Shown here: positions 51,714-60,132 of the stretch, piece after piece
How the letters are laid out: the number at the start of each line of letters is the position of its first letter
Position numbering within the stretch: position 1 is the stretch's first letter
Origin: G963720475 sp963720475
GTDB lineage: Bacteria > Actinomycetota > Thermoleophilia > Solirubrobacterales > Thermoleophilaceae
Length of the DNA: 64,000 nt
NCBI GenBank assembly: GCA_963720475.1
Contig: OY970394.1
Span: forward strand, 1,922,001 to 1,986,000
Direction: 5' to 3'
Notes under the pieces: model-generated
What the model saw: the letters and a program-made list of their open reading frames with translations, nothing else
What the model was told of the DNA's origin: nothing
Databases searched by the model: none
Program-made: the position numbers and the translations under genes

Positions 51714-52711
51714 CAGAGCAGCGCGACGCTGGCGTAGTAGCCGACGACGGCGGTGAACAGGACCGCATCTAAGCGGTCGAGCGCACCCCCGTGAGCGCCG
51801 AAGAAGCGGCCGGTGTCCTTGACGTCGAGGTCGCGCTTGATCAGCGACTCGAACAGGTCGCCGACGGGCGCGGCAAGCGCGACGCAGAACCCGATCAGGA
51901 GCGCGTCGGCGCCCGGGAACCAATCCTGGTAGGAGAACGCGAAGAGCCAGAATGCGAGCGTGCCGCCGACGATCCCCGCGATCAGCCCCTCGACCGTCTT
52001 GTTCGGTGAGATCCGCGGGGCGAGCTTGTGCCGGCCGTAGGCGCGCCCGCCGAGGTAGGCCGCCGTGTCGCCGAGGAATGTCCCGACGAGCACGTCGAGG
52101 ACGAGCGCGCCGCCGTGCGGCAGCTCGCGCAGCATCACCGCGTGCGCGAGCGGGAGCCCGATCCAGACGATCCCCAGCATCGTCGCCGCGATCCCCCACG
52201 AGACGTCGTCGCGGCGCGGGCGCGCGATCGCGATGAAGAAGACGAGCGGGACCGACGCGAGGAGCACGATCATCACCTGGAACTGGTCGCCGAGGAGCGC
52301 GGCGACCAGCAGGGCCGCGAGTGCGATGAAGCCGGCGAGCGCAACCGGCCGCGCGCGGCCCATCAGCGTGTACAGCTCGTGCATGCAGACGACTCCGAGG
52401 AGGAACAGCCCGGCGACGAAGAACCATCCGCCGCCCGCGACGATCACGGTGGCGAACAGGATGGCGGGGATCGCGGCGAGCACGCGCGCGCGGAGGTCCG
52501 AGCTCGGCCCACGGCGCTCGCGCCGTGGGCGGGCGTCCGGCGGCGGGCCTCGCCGGCGGCGGCGCCCCGCGGACGGCGGACCGGCCCGCCGCGCCCGCGG
52601 CGGCTCGTCGGCGGGCATGCCGGCCTGCTGATCGAAGAAGGCTTCGCCGTCTCCCCCCTCGGTGCCCTTTCCACCCCTGCCGCGCCGACCGGGCAGACGA
52701 AAGCGAGCCAC
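51713..52711 (-). CDS. cdsA: phosphatidate cytidylyltransferase
   Basis: 332 residues. The first 75 or so are a basic/Pro-rich disordered extension (SAGRRRRRGPPPDARPRRER). About eight membrane helices follow. The C-terminal signature FESLIKRDLDVKDTGRFFGA with HGGALDRLDA (about 288-317) is the CTP transferase motif (S-x3-K-R-x4-K-D). The enzyme makes CDP-diacylglycerol for phospholipid synthesis, the substrate of pgsA elsewhere in the window. It lies 6 bases after uppS. The long N-terminal extension is unusual but the start is the only ATG at the frame's beginning. Confidence 0.94.
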   Translation of the reverse strand: MARFRLPGRRGRGGKGTEGGDGEAFFDQQAGMPADEPPRARRAGPPSAGRRRRRGPPPDARPRRERRGPSSDLRARVLAAIPAILFATVIVAGGGWFFVAGLFLLGVVCMHELYTLMGRARPVALAGFIALAALLVAALLGDQFQVMIVLLASVPLVFFIAIARPRRDDVSWGIAATMLGIVWIGLPLAHAVMLRELPHGGALVLDVLVGTFLGDTAAYLGGRAYGRHKLAPRISPNKTVEGLIAGIVGGTLAFWLFAFSYQDWFPGADALLIGFCVALAAPVGDLFESLIKRDLDVKDTGRFFGAHGGALDRLDAVLFTAVVGYYASVALL

Positions 52712-52717
52712 CGCCCG

Positions 52718-53380
52718 TCAGCGCTCCCCGAAGCGGCGCGCCCGCTCGTCGAACTCGTCCAGTGCCGCGACGAGATGCTCCTCGTCGAAGTCGGGCCAGA
52801 GGGCGTCGCAGAAGACGAGTTCCGAGTACGCGCTCTGCCACAGCAGGAAGTTCGACAGGCGCCGCTCGCCGCTCGTGCGGATCAGGAGTTCGGGGTCGTG
52901 CATCTCGGGTCCGTAGAGGAGCTGGGCGAACTCATTCTCCCCTCCCCCCGCATACCTTTCCGCTGCATCGAGAATCTCGGCCCGCCCGCCGTAGTTGAAC
53001 GCGACGAACAACGTCATGCGGGAGTTCTCGGCCGTCTGTCGCTCGGCCCACGTCATCCGCTCACGCAACTCGTCGGAGACGCCGTCGAGGCGGCCGATGA
53101 AACGCATCCGCACGCCCTCCTCGTCGAGCTCAGGGGTCTCGGACTCGATCAGCTCGGCGAACATCGCCATCAACCCCTCGACCTCCTCGCTCGGGCGGCC
53201 CCAGTTCTCGGTCGAGAAGGCGTAGACGGTCAGCTCGAGCAAGCCGTGCTTGACCGCGTGGCGAACCGTGCGCTTGAGCGCTCGCGCGCCCTCGCGATGA
53301 CCCTCGAGGACGTCAACGTCGTGCTGGGCGGCCCAGCGCGCGTTGCCGTCCATGATGATCGCTGCGTAGCGCGCCGCCAT
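52718..53380 (-). CDS. uppS: isoprenyl (undecaprenyl) diphosphate synthase
   Basis: 220 residues. Signatures in order: IIMDGNARWAAQHDV (catalytic Asp, diphosphate loop), GHREGARALKRTV, VYAFSTENWGRP, VAFNYGGRAEI and LIRTSGERRLSNFLLWQSAY. This is the cis-prenyltransferase family that condenses IPP to polyprenyl diphosphate for cell-wall lipid carriers. At 220 residues it is slightly shorter than typical (240-250), mainly at the N-terminus. It sits 29 bases after frr and 6 before cdsA in the conserved frr-uppS-cdsA order. Confidence 0.95.
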   Translation of the reverse strand: MAARYAAIIMDGNARWAAQHDVDVLEGHREGARALKRTVRHAVKHGLLELTVYAFSTENWGRPSEEVEGLMAMFAELIESETPELDEEGVRMRFIGRLDGVSDELRERMTWAERQTAENSRMTLFVAFNYGGRAEILDAAERYAGGGENEFAQLLYGPEMHDPELLIRTSGERRLSNFLLWQSAYSELVFCDALWPDFDEEHLVAALDEFDERARRFGER

Positions 53381-53409
53381 CGGTCGGCGCTCGAGGCGGC
53401 CCGGCGGGC

Positions 53410-54006
53410 CTAGACCTCGAGGATCTCCTCTTCCTTGCCGGCGAGCAGCTTGTCGATCTCGCCGACGCGCTCGTCCGTGACCTTCTGCAGCTCGGTCTCG
53501 GCGCGGTGCTCCTCGTCTGAGCCGACCTCGCCCTCCTTCTTCAGCTCGCGCAGGTCGTGCATCACGTCGCGGCGGATGTTGCGCACCGCGACACGTCCTT
53601 CCTCGGCGATGCCGTGGACGACCTTGACGAGCTCCTGGCGGCGCTCGGCGGTCAGCTCGGGGATCGTCAGCCGGATGACGTTGCCGTCGTTCGAGGGCGT
53701 GAGGCCGATGTCGGACTCCATGATCGACTTCTCGATCGCCTTGATCGAAGACTTGTCGTAAGGGGTGATCGAGAGCAGCCGGGCCTCGGGCGCGGAGATC
53801 GAGGCGAGCTGCTTCAGCGGCGTGACCGCGCCGTAGTAGTCGACGTCGATCCGGTCGAGCAGGTGCGGCGACGCGCGGCCGGTGCGGACCGTGGCGAACT
53901 CGTTGCGGGTGGACTCGACCGACTTCGTCATCCGCGCGCCCGCGTCGTCGATGAACTCGTCGATCAGTTCGATGTCGAAACCACCGTTCCCACTCGCTCG
54001 CCGCAC
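53410..54006 (-). CDS. frr: ribosome recycling factor
   Basis: 198 residues from GTG 54006. The core after residue 10 follows the RRF pattern: GARMTKSVESTRNEFATVRT, GRASPHLLDRIDVDYYGAVT, PLKQLASISAPEARLLSITP, IEKSIMESDIGLTPSNDGNV, IRLTIPELTAERRQELVK. It splits post-termination ribosomes with EF-G. The start overlaps the pyrH 3' end by 43 bases. No other ATG/GTG/TTG lies between 54006 and the conserved IDEFIDDAGARM, so this long overlap appears real unless a rare codon is used. Confidence 0.94.
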   Translation of the reverse strand: MRRASGNGGFDIELIDEFIDDAGARMTKSVESTRNEFATVRTGRASPHLLDRIDVDYYGAVTPLKQLASISAPEARLLSITPYDKSSIKAIEKSIMESDIGLTPSNDGNVIRLTIPELTAERRQELVKVVHGIAEEGRVAVRNIRRDVMHDLRELKKEGEVGSDEEHRAETELQKVTDERVGEIDKLLAGKEEEILEV

Positions 54007-54722
54007 ACTATCCGGTCGATGTTGGCCTCGTCGGACATGTTGAAGACGTGGATCGGCAGCGAGTTATCCATGCAGAGGGAGAGCGCCGTGGAGTCCATCA
54101 CGGCGAGCTGGCGCTCGATCGCCTCGCGGTGCGTCAGCGTCTCGATCAGCTTCGCGTCGGGGTGCTCGCGCGGGTCGGCGTCGAGCACGCCCTCGACGCC
54201 GTTCTTCGCCATCAGGAGCGCCTCGGCACGGATCTCGAGCGCCCGCAGCGCGGCGGCGGTGTCCGTCGTGAAGAACGGGTTGCCCGTGCCGGCGGCGAAG
54301 ATCACGATCCGGCCGCGTTCGAGGTGGCGGATCGCACGACGGCGGATGTAGGGCTCGGCGACCTCCGAGATCGTGATCGCCGACTGCACGCGTGTGCGGG
54401 CGCCCTGTTTCTCGAGCGCGTCCTGTAGCGCAAGCGCGTTGAGCACCGTTGCGAGCATCCCCATGTAGTCGCCCGTCGCGCGGTCCATTCCCTCTGCCGC
54501 GCCCGCCAGTCCGCGATAGATGTTGCCTCCGCCGACGACGATCGCGAACTCGACGCCGCGGTCGGCCGTCGCCTTGACCTGCGCCGCGATCGCGGCGATG
54601 CGCCCCGGGTCGGCGCCGTAGTCGAGCTCGCCGAGCAGCGCTTCGCCCGAAAGCTTGAGCAGGACGCGACGGAAGTGGGGCTCGGTGCCACCCCTTCCGT
54701 CCTGCGAGTTGTCCCCGCTCAC
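53964..54722 (-). CDS. pyrH: UMP kinase
   Basis: 252 residues from GTG 54722 (MSGDNSQDGRGG), overlapping the tsf stop (GTGA). A longer frame upstream lies inside tsf. The amino-acid-kinase fold shows RRVLLKLSGEALLGELDYGA, VVGGGNIYRGLAGAAEGMDR, ATGDYMGMLATVLNALALQD, IFAAGTGNPFFTTDTAAALR and VEGVLDADPREHPDAKLIET. It phosphorylates UMP to UDP. It belongs to the rpsB-tsf-pyrH-frr translation cluster. Confidence 0.95.
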   Translation of the reverse strand: MSGDNSQDGRGGTEPHFRRVLLKLSGEALLGELDYGADPGRIAAIAAQVKATADRGVEFAIVVGGGNIYRGLAGAAEGMDRATGDYMGMLATVLNALALQDALEKQGARTRVQSAITISEVAEPYIRRRAIRHLERGRIVIFAAGTGNPFFTTDTAAALRALEIRAEALLMAKNGVEGVLDADPREHPDAKLIETLTHREAIERQLAVMDSTALSLCMDNSLPIHVFNMSDEANIDRIVCGERVGTVVSTSN

Positions 54723-55333
54723 GACTCCTCGCCGACGGCGAAGCGGCTGAAGCGTCGGATGACGACGTTCTCGCCCGTCGAGGACGCCGCAGCGGCGCGT
54801 AGCTCCTCGATCGTCTTGCCGTCGTGCTTGTCGGCGTTGACGTGCTGCTGGTTCAGCAGCACGACCTCCTCGAGCCACTTCTTCAAGCGGCCCTCGGCGA
54901 TCTTGCGCTGGACTTCCTCCGGCTTGTCGGAGGCCTCCTCGGCGGCCTGGCGGGTCAGCACCTCGAGCTCCGCGGAGCGCGAGTCCTCGGGGACGTCGTC
55001 CTCCGACACGTACGCGGGCGAGGCAGCCGCGATGTGCGCGGCGATCTCGCGGGCGAACTCCTGGAACTCGTCGTTGCGGGCGACGAAGTCGGTCTCGCAG
55101 TCGATCTCGACGAGCGCGCCGATCTTGCCGTTGTGGTGGATGTAGCTCTGCACGATCCCCTCGCCGGCCGCCCGCCCGCCGCGCTTGGCGGCATCAGCCT
55201 GGCCCTTCACGCGCAACAGCTCGACCGCGCGCTCGAGGTCGCCGTCGGCTTCCTCGAGCGCCGCCTTGCAGTCCAGCATTCCGGCGCCGGTGCGCTCGCG
55301 TAGCTCCTTGACGTCGCTCGCGGTGACCGCCAT
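54719..55333 (-). CDS. tsf: translation elongation factor Ts
   Basis: 204 residues, the short form seen in Actinobacteria and Thermus relatives. The N-terminal UBA-like domain has KELRERTGAGMLDCKAALEE. The core carries IHHNGKIGALVEIDCETDFV and ARNDEFQEFAREIAAHIAAA. EF-Ts is the nucleotide exchange factor for EF-Tu. The start shares one base with the rpsB stop (TGATG) and the 3' end overlaps the pyrH start, so the trio is tightly coupled. Confidence 0.96.
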   Translation of the reverse strand: MAVTASDVKELRERTGAGMLDCKAALEEADGDLERAVELLRVKGQADAAKRGGRAAGEGIVQSYIHHNGKIGALVEIDCETDFVARNDEFQEFAREIAAHIAAASPAYVSEDDVPEDSRSAELEVLTRQAAEEASDKPEEVQRKIAEGRLKKWLEEVVLLNQQHVNADKHDGKTIEELRAAAASSTGENVVIRRFSRFAVGEES

Positions 55334-56371
55334 CAGCTCTTCTTCTCCTTCGACGCGGCGGGCTCGGCCTCGGCCGCGGCTTCGGCCGCTTCCGCGTCAG
55401 CCTCGGCGGGCTCGGCGGCTTCTGCCTCGGTCCCCTCCGCGCTCTGCGCCTCCTCGGCCTCGGCGGCCTCGACCCGTTCGGCCTCCGCCTTGGCCTCGGC
55501 CTCGGCCTCGCGCGCCTGGGCGGCGGCCGCCTCGACCTGCGCCTCGCGCTGCTGCGCCATCCGGGCGCTGTCCTCCTCGGCTTGGAGGCGGCGCTGCTCC
55601 TCAGCCTCCTGGCGCTCGCGCTGCTCGTCGGCCTGGTCGCGGGCCTTTTGCTCGGCTTCGGCGCGCGCCTTCGCCTCTTCGGCGCGGAAGATGCTCGCCC
55701 GCTCGGCGACGGGCGCCGCGATCGCGTCGATGATCAGCTTGCAGGAGCGGATCGCGTCGTCGTTGCCGGGGATGACGAAGTCCACCGGGTCGGGGTCGCA
55801 GTTGGTGTCCACGAGCCCGATGATGGGGATTCGCAGGCGCTGGGCCTCGCGGACGCCGATCGACCTCGGTCTTGAGGTCGACGATCACGACCGCGTCCGG
55901 AACGCGCTGCATGTCGGCGACGCCGCCGAGGTTCGTCTCGAGCTTGTCGTGCTCGTTCATCGCCCCGATGCGCTCGCGCGTCGGGAGCAGCTCGAGCGTG
56001 CCGCTCTCGGTCCACTCGCGCAGCTCGTGGAGGCGCTCGATCCGCTTCGAGATCGTCTCGAAGTTGGTCAGCAGGCCACCGAGCCAGCGCTCGTTGACGT
56101 AGGGCATGCCGGCGGCGGTCGCCGCGTCACGGATCCCGTCGCTCGCCTGCTTCTTCGTGCCGACGAACAGGACGGTGCCGCCGCGTCCGGCGAGGTCGGC
56201 CGCGAACTGCTGCGCGGTCGCGAGCAGCTGGACCGTCTGTTCGAGATCGATGATGTGGATCCCGGCGCGCTCGCCGTGGATGAAGCGGCGCATCTTCGGG
56301 TTCCAGCGTCGCGTCTGGTGGCCGAAATGCACGCCGGCCTCCAGCAGCTCCTTGATTCCAACCTGGGCCAC
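55333..56371 (-). CDS. rpsB: 30S ribosomal protein S2, frameshifted here, with long Ala/Glu-rich tail
   Basis: GTG 56371 (MAQVGIKELLEAGVHFGHQT) has GGGAG at good spacing. S2 reads on through RRWNPKMRRFIHGERAGIHI and VNERWLGGLLTNFETISKRI to VIVDLKTEV. At about 55861 an extra base breaks the frame. Dropping it gives IGVREAQRLRIPIIGLVDTN and CDPDPVDFVIPGNDDAIRSC, the normal S2 C-terminal core. The span of 1039 bases is one over a multiple of three. S2 is essential, so a sequence error is likely. Restored length is about 345 residues, roughly 100 longer than E. coli S2, because of an Ala/Glu/Arg coiled-coil-like tail. Confidence 0.9.
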
Positions 56372-56524
56372 TTGTACTCCCTTGATCTGAGTTGTTTCCC
56401 CACCGGCCGCCACGCGGACCCGGAGTCTCCGGGCAGGGCCACGCCGTAATCAGCGGGGTTCGGTTACTGAACGCCTCGAAGGATAGGCGGCTCGGGGCTT
56501 TTTCGCACCGCCGGTCGGGAGCGC
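56372..56524 (-). promoter_or_regulatory. rpsB 5' region with palindrome
   Basis: This 153-base gap upstream of rpsB must hold its promoter and leader. It contains a perfect palindrome CCCGGAG-T-CTCCGGG at 56419-56433, about 50 bases before the start, which could form a leader hairpin. I cannot point to a convincing -10/-35. The SnoaL-like gene ends at its upstream edge; a GGCGG/CCGCC pair there is a weak terminator candidate. Confidence 0.4.
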
Positions 56525-56923
56525 CTACGCCGACAGCCCCGCGGCCTCGAGGGCCTCGCGGTGGCTCGCGTAGGGGCGCGCGTACACAATTGCACCCTCG
56601 CGAACCTCGAAGAACAACACGAGCTGGTTCACGGACGTCGGCATTTCTGCCTTCCCGACCGCGGTCGCTTGGATCAGGACCACGACGAAATCCCCCGCCG
56701 TTCTGGTCTGCTCGATCTCAAAGCGGAGGTCTTCCCACGTCTCGAACGAGTCTGCGATCGCCTGCCTGACGCCTTCGTATCCGCGGTAGCTGCCGCCCTC
56801 CAGGAGGTTGCGGGCCAAGAGGAGCTCGGCACCCTCATCGAAGCAGGCGACCGCGCCTTCCACATCCCTTGTCATGAAGGCCTCGACCACTCTGTGGACG
56901 ATCTCGACGTTCTCCTCGGGCAT
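56525..56923 (-). CDS. SnoaL-like/NTF2-fold protein
   Basis: 132 residues from ATG 56923 (MPEENVEIVHRVVEAFMTRD). The usual small NTF2-fold layout follows: ACFDEGAELLLAR, SYRGYEGVRQAIADSFETWE, FVVVLIQATAVGK and FFEVREGAIVYARPYASHRE, ending EALEAAGLSA. This subtype (MSxENVExVRRxxEAF...REALEAAGL) is abundant in high-GC soil Actinobacteria, and its function is unknown. It sits alone between the rluD terminator and the rpsB leader. A relative lies at 19351-19755. Confidence 0.83.
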   Translation of the reverse strand: MPEENVEIVHRVVEAFMTRDVEGAVACFDEGAELLLARNLLEGGSYRGYEGVRQAIADSFETWEDLRFEIEQTRTAGDFVVVLIQATAVGKAEMPTSVNQLVLFFEVREGAIVYARPYASHREALEAAGLSA

Positions 56924-56961
56924 CGCCCCGCAGTATCGCGCTCGCCCCGGCCCCAAACGCA

Positions 56962-56991
56962 AACCGGGGCGATCAAAAGATCGCCCCGGTT
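56962..56991 (-). terminator. intrinsic-type hairpin after rluD
   Basis: The perfect 13-base stem AACCGGGGCGATC / GATCGCCCCGGTT has an AAAA loop. It lies 9 bases after the rluD stop on the minus strand and 39 bases before the SnoaL-like start, so it should end the lspA-rluD transcript. The A/T tail on the minus strand is short (GCGTTTGGGG). Confidence 0.8.
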
Positions 56992-56999
56992 CACATTGT

Positions 57000-57946
57000 T
57001 CAGTCTCCGTCTGGCCCTCCGGAGACTGGCTCCCGCCGGGCCACGTCGAGGGAACGACGCAGATCAGCGGGTGGTTTGGACTCGCAGACCAGCTTTTCCC
57101 CGCTCAGCGGATGCCTAAACATCAATTTGCAGCTGTGCAGGAATTGGCGCCTCAGCCCGAGTCGGCGGCCGCATGATCCGCCGCCGTAGCGGGGGTCACC
57201 GCAGACCGGGTGGTCGATCGCGGCGAAGTGGACGCGGATCTGGTGGGTTCGCCCCGTTTCGAGGCGAACCCGCAAGAGCGCCGTGCGCGGCAGCTGCTCG
57301 ACGAGCTCGAAATGGGTCCGCGCGTCGCGCGCTCCTCCGCCCGCGACGGCCTGGCGCGTCCGCGGGTCGGGTCGCGCCCGATCGGGGCGTCGATCGTGCC
57401 CGCGGCGGCGTCCAGCCGTCCCGATACGAGCGCGAGGTACTCGCGCGTGAGCTCGCGCCGCTTGATCAGCTCCTGGAGCTCACGCATCACCGGCTCGGAC
57501 TTGGCGACCACCATCAGCCCCGACGTGTCCTTGTCGAGCCGGTGCACGATGCCCGGTCGCCAGCCGGGGCCGCCGCCGGCCCGCCCGCCGAGCGCCTGGG
57601 CCAGGGTGCCCGTTTGATGCCCGGCCGCCGGATGGACGACCAGGCCGGCCGGCTTGTCGACGACGACGAGCGCGTCGTCTTCGTACGCGATCTCGAACGC
57701 GACGGCCGGCTCCCCCGCATCTCCGCCCGCGGCTGCGGACGGAGGCGAGACGGCTACGACCTCTCCCGCGGAGACGCGGTGGCTCTTCGGACGCGCCTCG
57801 TCGTCGACTGTGACCGAGCCGTCCTCGAGCAGGCGCTGCGCGGCACTACGCGAGCCGACCTCCTCGACAGCGGCGAGAAAGCTGTCGAGGCGGGTCCCTT
57901 CCGCTTCCCCCGGCACGACGATTCGCTTCATGCCAGCGCGGCTCAT
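57000..57946 (-). CDS. rluD: 23S rRNA pseudouridine synthase RluD-like, frameshifted here
   Basis: ATG 57946 (alternative 57931) starts an S4 domain (about 15-75: TRLDSFLAAVEEVGSRSAAQ). The catalytic domain has GIVHRLDKDTSGLMVVAKSE with the catalytic Asp and TREYLALVSG. The frame breaks near 57360-57364, where one base is missing. Restoring it gives TRQAVAGGGARDARTHFELV, LETGRTHQIRVHFAAIDHPV and CGDPRYGGG to the stop at 57000. The span of 947 bases is one short of a multiple of three; restored length is 315 residues. The start overlaps the lspA stop by 4 bases, the conserved lspA-rluD pairing. Confidence 0.9.
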
Positions 57947-58407
57947 TCGTCGCTGTCCAGCGACCGCTCGGCTACGTACAGCAAGGCGAGGATGCCGACC
58001 ACGATCGCGATGTCGGCGAAGTTGAATGCCGGCCAGAAGACAGGGTCGATGAAGTCCGTGACGGCGCCGTCGCGCGCGCGGTCCGCGAGGTTGCCCACCG
58101 AGCCGCCGAGGACGAGCCCCACCGGCAGCCACAGCAGGGGCATCGTGGCGTGGCGGGCGAAATAGACGACGAGCAGTCCGAGCGCGACGGCGATCGCGAT
58201 CACGAGCAGCGCTCCCCCGCCGGACAGCGCGCCGAACGCGACGCCGGTATTGCGCACGTTCGAGACGTCTATCCCGAGGAAGATGTTCTCGCTCTCGCCG
58301 CGGTCGACCCTCGCCGTGGCGGCGGCCTTCGTCACCTGGTCGATCACGACGACGACGCCGGTCGTCGCGATCGCGAGCGCCCAACCGCGGAGGTAGCCCG
58401 AGCTCAC
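57943..58407 (-). CDS. lspA: lipoprotein signal peptidase II
   Basis: 154 residues and four transmembrane helices. The aspartyl protease signatures are present: VIDQVTKAAA, VRNTGVAFGAL, LVLGGSVGNLADRARDGAV with the first catalytic Asp, VTDFIDPVFW, and WPAFNFADIAIVVGI with the second. It removes signal peptides from diacylglyceryl-modified prolipoproteins such as the cyclophilin lipoprotein at 6.8 kb. It overlaps yggT and rluD by 4 bases each. Confidence 0.95.
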   Translation of the reverse strand: MSSGYLRGWALAIATTGVVVVIDQVTKAAATARVDRGESENIFLGIDVSNVRNTGVAFGALSGGGALLVIAIAVALGLLVVYFARHATMPLLWLPVGLVLGGSVGNLADRARDGAVTDFIDPVFWPAFNFADIAIVVGILALLYVAERSLDSDE

Positions 58408-58718
58408 CCGCGGATCAGGTCTGCGACGAGCCCGCCGACCAGGATCAGGGCGATCGTCCCCACGATCGGGCTCAGGTCGAGCCCGCCCGCGCCGCCCAGC
58501 TTGACCATCGGGATGAAGCGCCGGAAGAGGTTCAGGTATGGGTCGGTGACATCCTTGACGAAGCCGATCGCGGCACTGAGGAAGCGGTTGTAGGGGATCC
58601 GCGGGATCCAGCTGAGCAGGATGTTGATGAAGATCAGGACGATGTAGACGAGGACGAGCGTGTCGACGTAGTCGGCGATGTCGCCGCGTGTCACCGCAGC
58701 CAGCGGCCCGCTCGTCAC
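58404..58718 (-). CDS. YggT/YlmG family membrane protein
   Basis: 104 residues from GTG 58718, which overlaps the proC stop (GTGA). Two hydrophobic helices (LVLVYIVLIFINILLSWIPR and IVGTIALILVGGLVADLI) flank the family motif VKDVTDPYLNLFRRFIPMVK. YggT/YlmG proteins are linked to cell division and membrane organisation and usually lie near sepF, as here. An upstream frame extension runs through proC and is spurious. Confidence 0.92.
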   Translation of the reverse strand: MTSGPLAAVTRGDIADYVDTLVLVYIVLIFINILLSWIPRIPYNRFLSAAIGFVKDVTDPYLNLFRRFIPMVKLGGAGGLDLSPIVGTIALILVGGLVADLIRG

Positions 58719-59484
58719 GAAGACTCCACGACGGCCGCGACCGCCTGGTCGAAGGCTCCGCGCAGGTCGTCGGCCTCGAGCGCGTCGAGCCCCTTCGCGG
58801 TCACGCCGCCCGGGGTGGCCACACGCGCGCGCAGGGCGGCGGTGTCCCCATCGGATAGTTGAAGCAGGCGTCCGGCGCCGGCGAGCGTCTGGGCGGACAG
58901 GCGAGCCGCGTCCTGCGGCGAGAGACCCCGGCGGGCCCCCGCCTCCGCCAACGCCTCCGCGGCGAGGGCGAAGAAGGCGGGTCCGCACGCGCTAAGGGCG
59001 CCGGCGGTGTCGATCAGAGCTTCGGAGAGCGGAACGACCTCGCCGGCACGGCCGAAGAGCTCGAGAACCTCGTCCTCCGGGCCATCCGCGGCAGTCGTGC
59101 CGGGGGAGTAAGCAGAGGACGCCCTCCCCCACCTCGGCCGCGACGTTCGGCATGAAGCGGTAGACGGGCGCCTCGGGGTAGGCGAGCTCGAGCTCGCGCG
59201 GTCGTCACGCCCCACAGGATCGACGCGAGCGCGGCAACACGCCCGTCGAGCTCGGCTGCGACCTCGTCGAGCTGCGCCGGCTTGTGGCAGAGGACGACGA
59301 GGTCGGCGCCGTCGCGCACGGCGGCGTTCGATTCCAGGGCCGACCCGCCGGTCTCGTCCGCAAGCGTCCGGGCCTTGTCGCCGGCGACGTCCGCGATCAA
59401 CAGCTCGGGACCGTCACCGCCGCGGGCGAGCCCGCGCGCAAGCGCGCCCGCCATGTTCCCCGCACCGATCAGACCGACCTTCAT
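58715..59484 (-). CDS. proC: pyrroline-5-carboxylate reductase, two frame breaks here
   Basis: ATG 59484 begins MKVGLIGAGNMAGALARGLA, the NADPH-binding P5CR start. The frame reads to ASILWGVTTA, where a break in a GCGCGA stretch (near 59196-59202) occurs. The next frame gives ELELAYPEAPVYRFMPNVAA and EVGEGVLCLL. A run of five G at 59102-59106 (one too many) then shifts again to PGTTAADGPEDEVLELFGRA, and SACGPAFFALAAEALAEAGA to the stop. The enzyme makes proline from P5C. The restored protein is about 255 residues. Two indels within 100 bases in a well-conserved gene suggest sequence error. Confidence 0.88.
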
Positions 59485-59513
59485 CGCGCCGCAAGGATAA
59501 GCGCGCGCGACCG

Positions 59514-60083
59514 TTACGACTGGTTGAAGAAGCCCTTCTCCACCAACCGCGCGCGCTCCTCGGCGGAGACGTCCACGTTGCGCGGGGTGAGCAGGAAGGT
59601 CTTGTCGGCGATCCGCTGCATCCCGCCGTCGAGTGCGTAGGTGAGGCCGGACGCGAAGTCGATCAGCCGCTTGGAGAGGTCGGTGTCGGTCGTCTGGAGG
59701 TTGAGGATCACCGGGATGTCGTCCTTGAAGTGGTCGGCGACCTGCTGGGCGTCGTTGAAGTTCTTCGGCACGACGAGGTGGACCTGGACGCCGGCGCCGC
59801 CGTTGCCGCCGACCGCCTTGAGCACGCGCGTGTCGGGAGCGGGCGAGTCGTCGGCGAAGATGTCGTCGAAGTCGCTCGAGCGGCGGCGGCGATCGAGGCG
59901 GCGCACGTTCGGCCGGTCGTCATAGCGGTCCTTGAGCTGCTCCTCCGGCTCGCGGTCCCGCTCGCGCGCTTCGCGGCGGCTGGGCCGGCGCTCGCGCGGC
60001 TCTTCTTCGTCGGCGTAGTAGTCGTCCTCCTCGGCGAGGCCGAAATAGACGAGAGCGCGATGCCAGGTGTCCTTGACAGCCAT
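59514..60083 (-). CDS. sepF: cell division protein SepF
   Basis: 189 residues. The N-terminal amphipathic membrane helix is MAVKDTWHRALVYFGLAEED. A long charged linker (about 20-90) follows, then the SepF core (about 95-180): VHLVVPKNFNDAQQVADHFK, DDIPVILNLQTTDTDLSKRL, IDFASGLTYALDGGMQRIAD, KTFLLTPRNVDVS. SepF tethers FtsZ to the membrane, in Actinobacteria in place of FtsA. It sits in the pgeF-yggS-sepF-proC-yggT order of the division-associated ylm cluster. Confidence 0.96.
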   Translation of the reverse strand: MAVKDTWHRALVYFGLAEEDDYYADEEEPRERRPSRREARERDREPEEQLKDRYDDRPNVRRLDRRRRSSDFDDIFADDSPAPDTRVLKAVGGNGGAGVQVHLVVPKNFNDAQQVADHFKDDIPVILNLQTTDTDLSKRLIDFASGLTYALDGGMQRIADKTFLLTPRNVDVSAEERARLVEKGFFNQS

Positions 60084-60132
60084 TTCAAGCGGTGTTTTCG
60101 CGGGTAGGCGCGAAAACCCTTTCGTTTACAGA

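Noticed and set aside
55333..56413. Programmed ribosomal frameshifting in rpsB
   Set aside because: There is no slippery heptamer or downstream pseudoknot at 55861, S2 genes do not use recoding, and nine other breaks in unrelated genes nearby favour sequence error.
56525..56923. A limonene-1,2-epoxide hydrolase or ketosteroid isomerase by NTF2 fold
   Set aside because: The fold is shared but the catalytic Asp/Arg or Tyr/Asp sets of those enzymes are not evident, so only SnoaL-like is justified.
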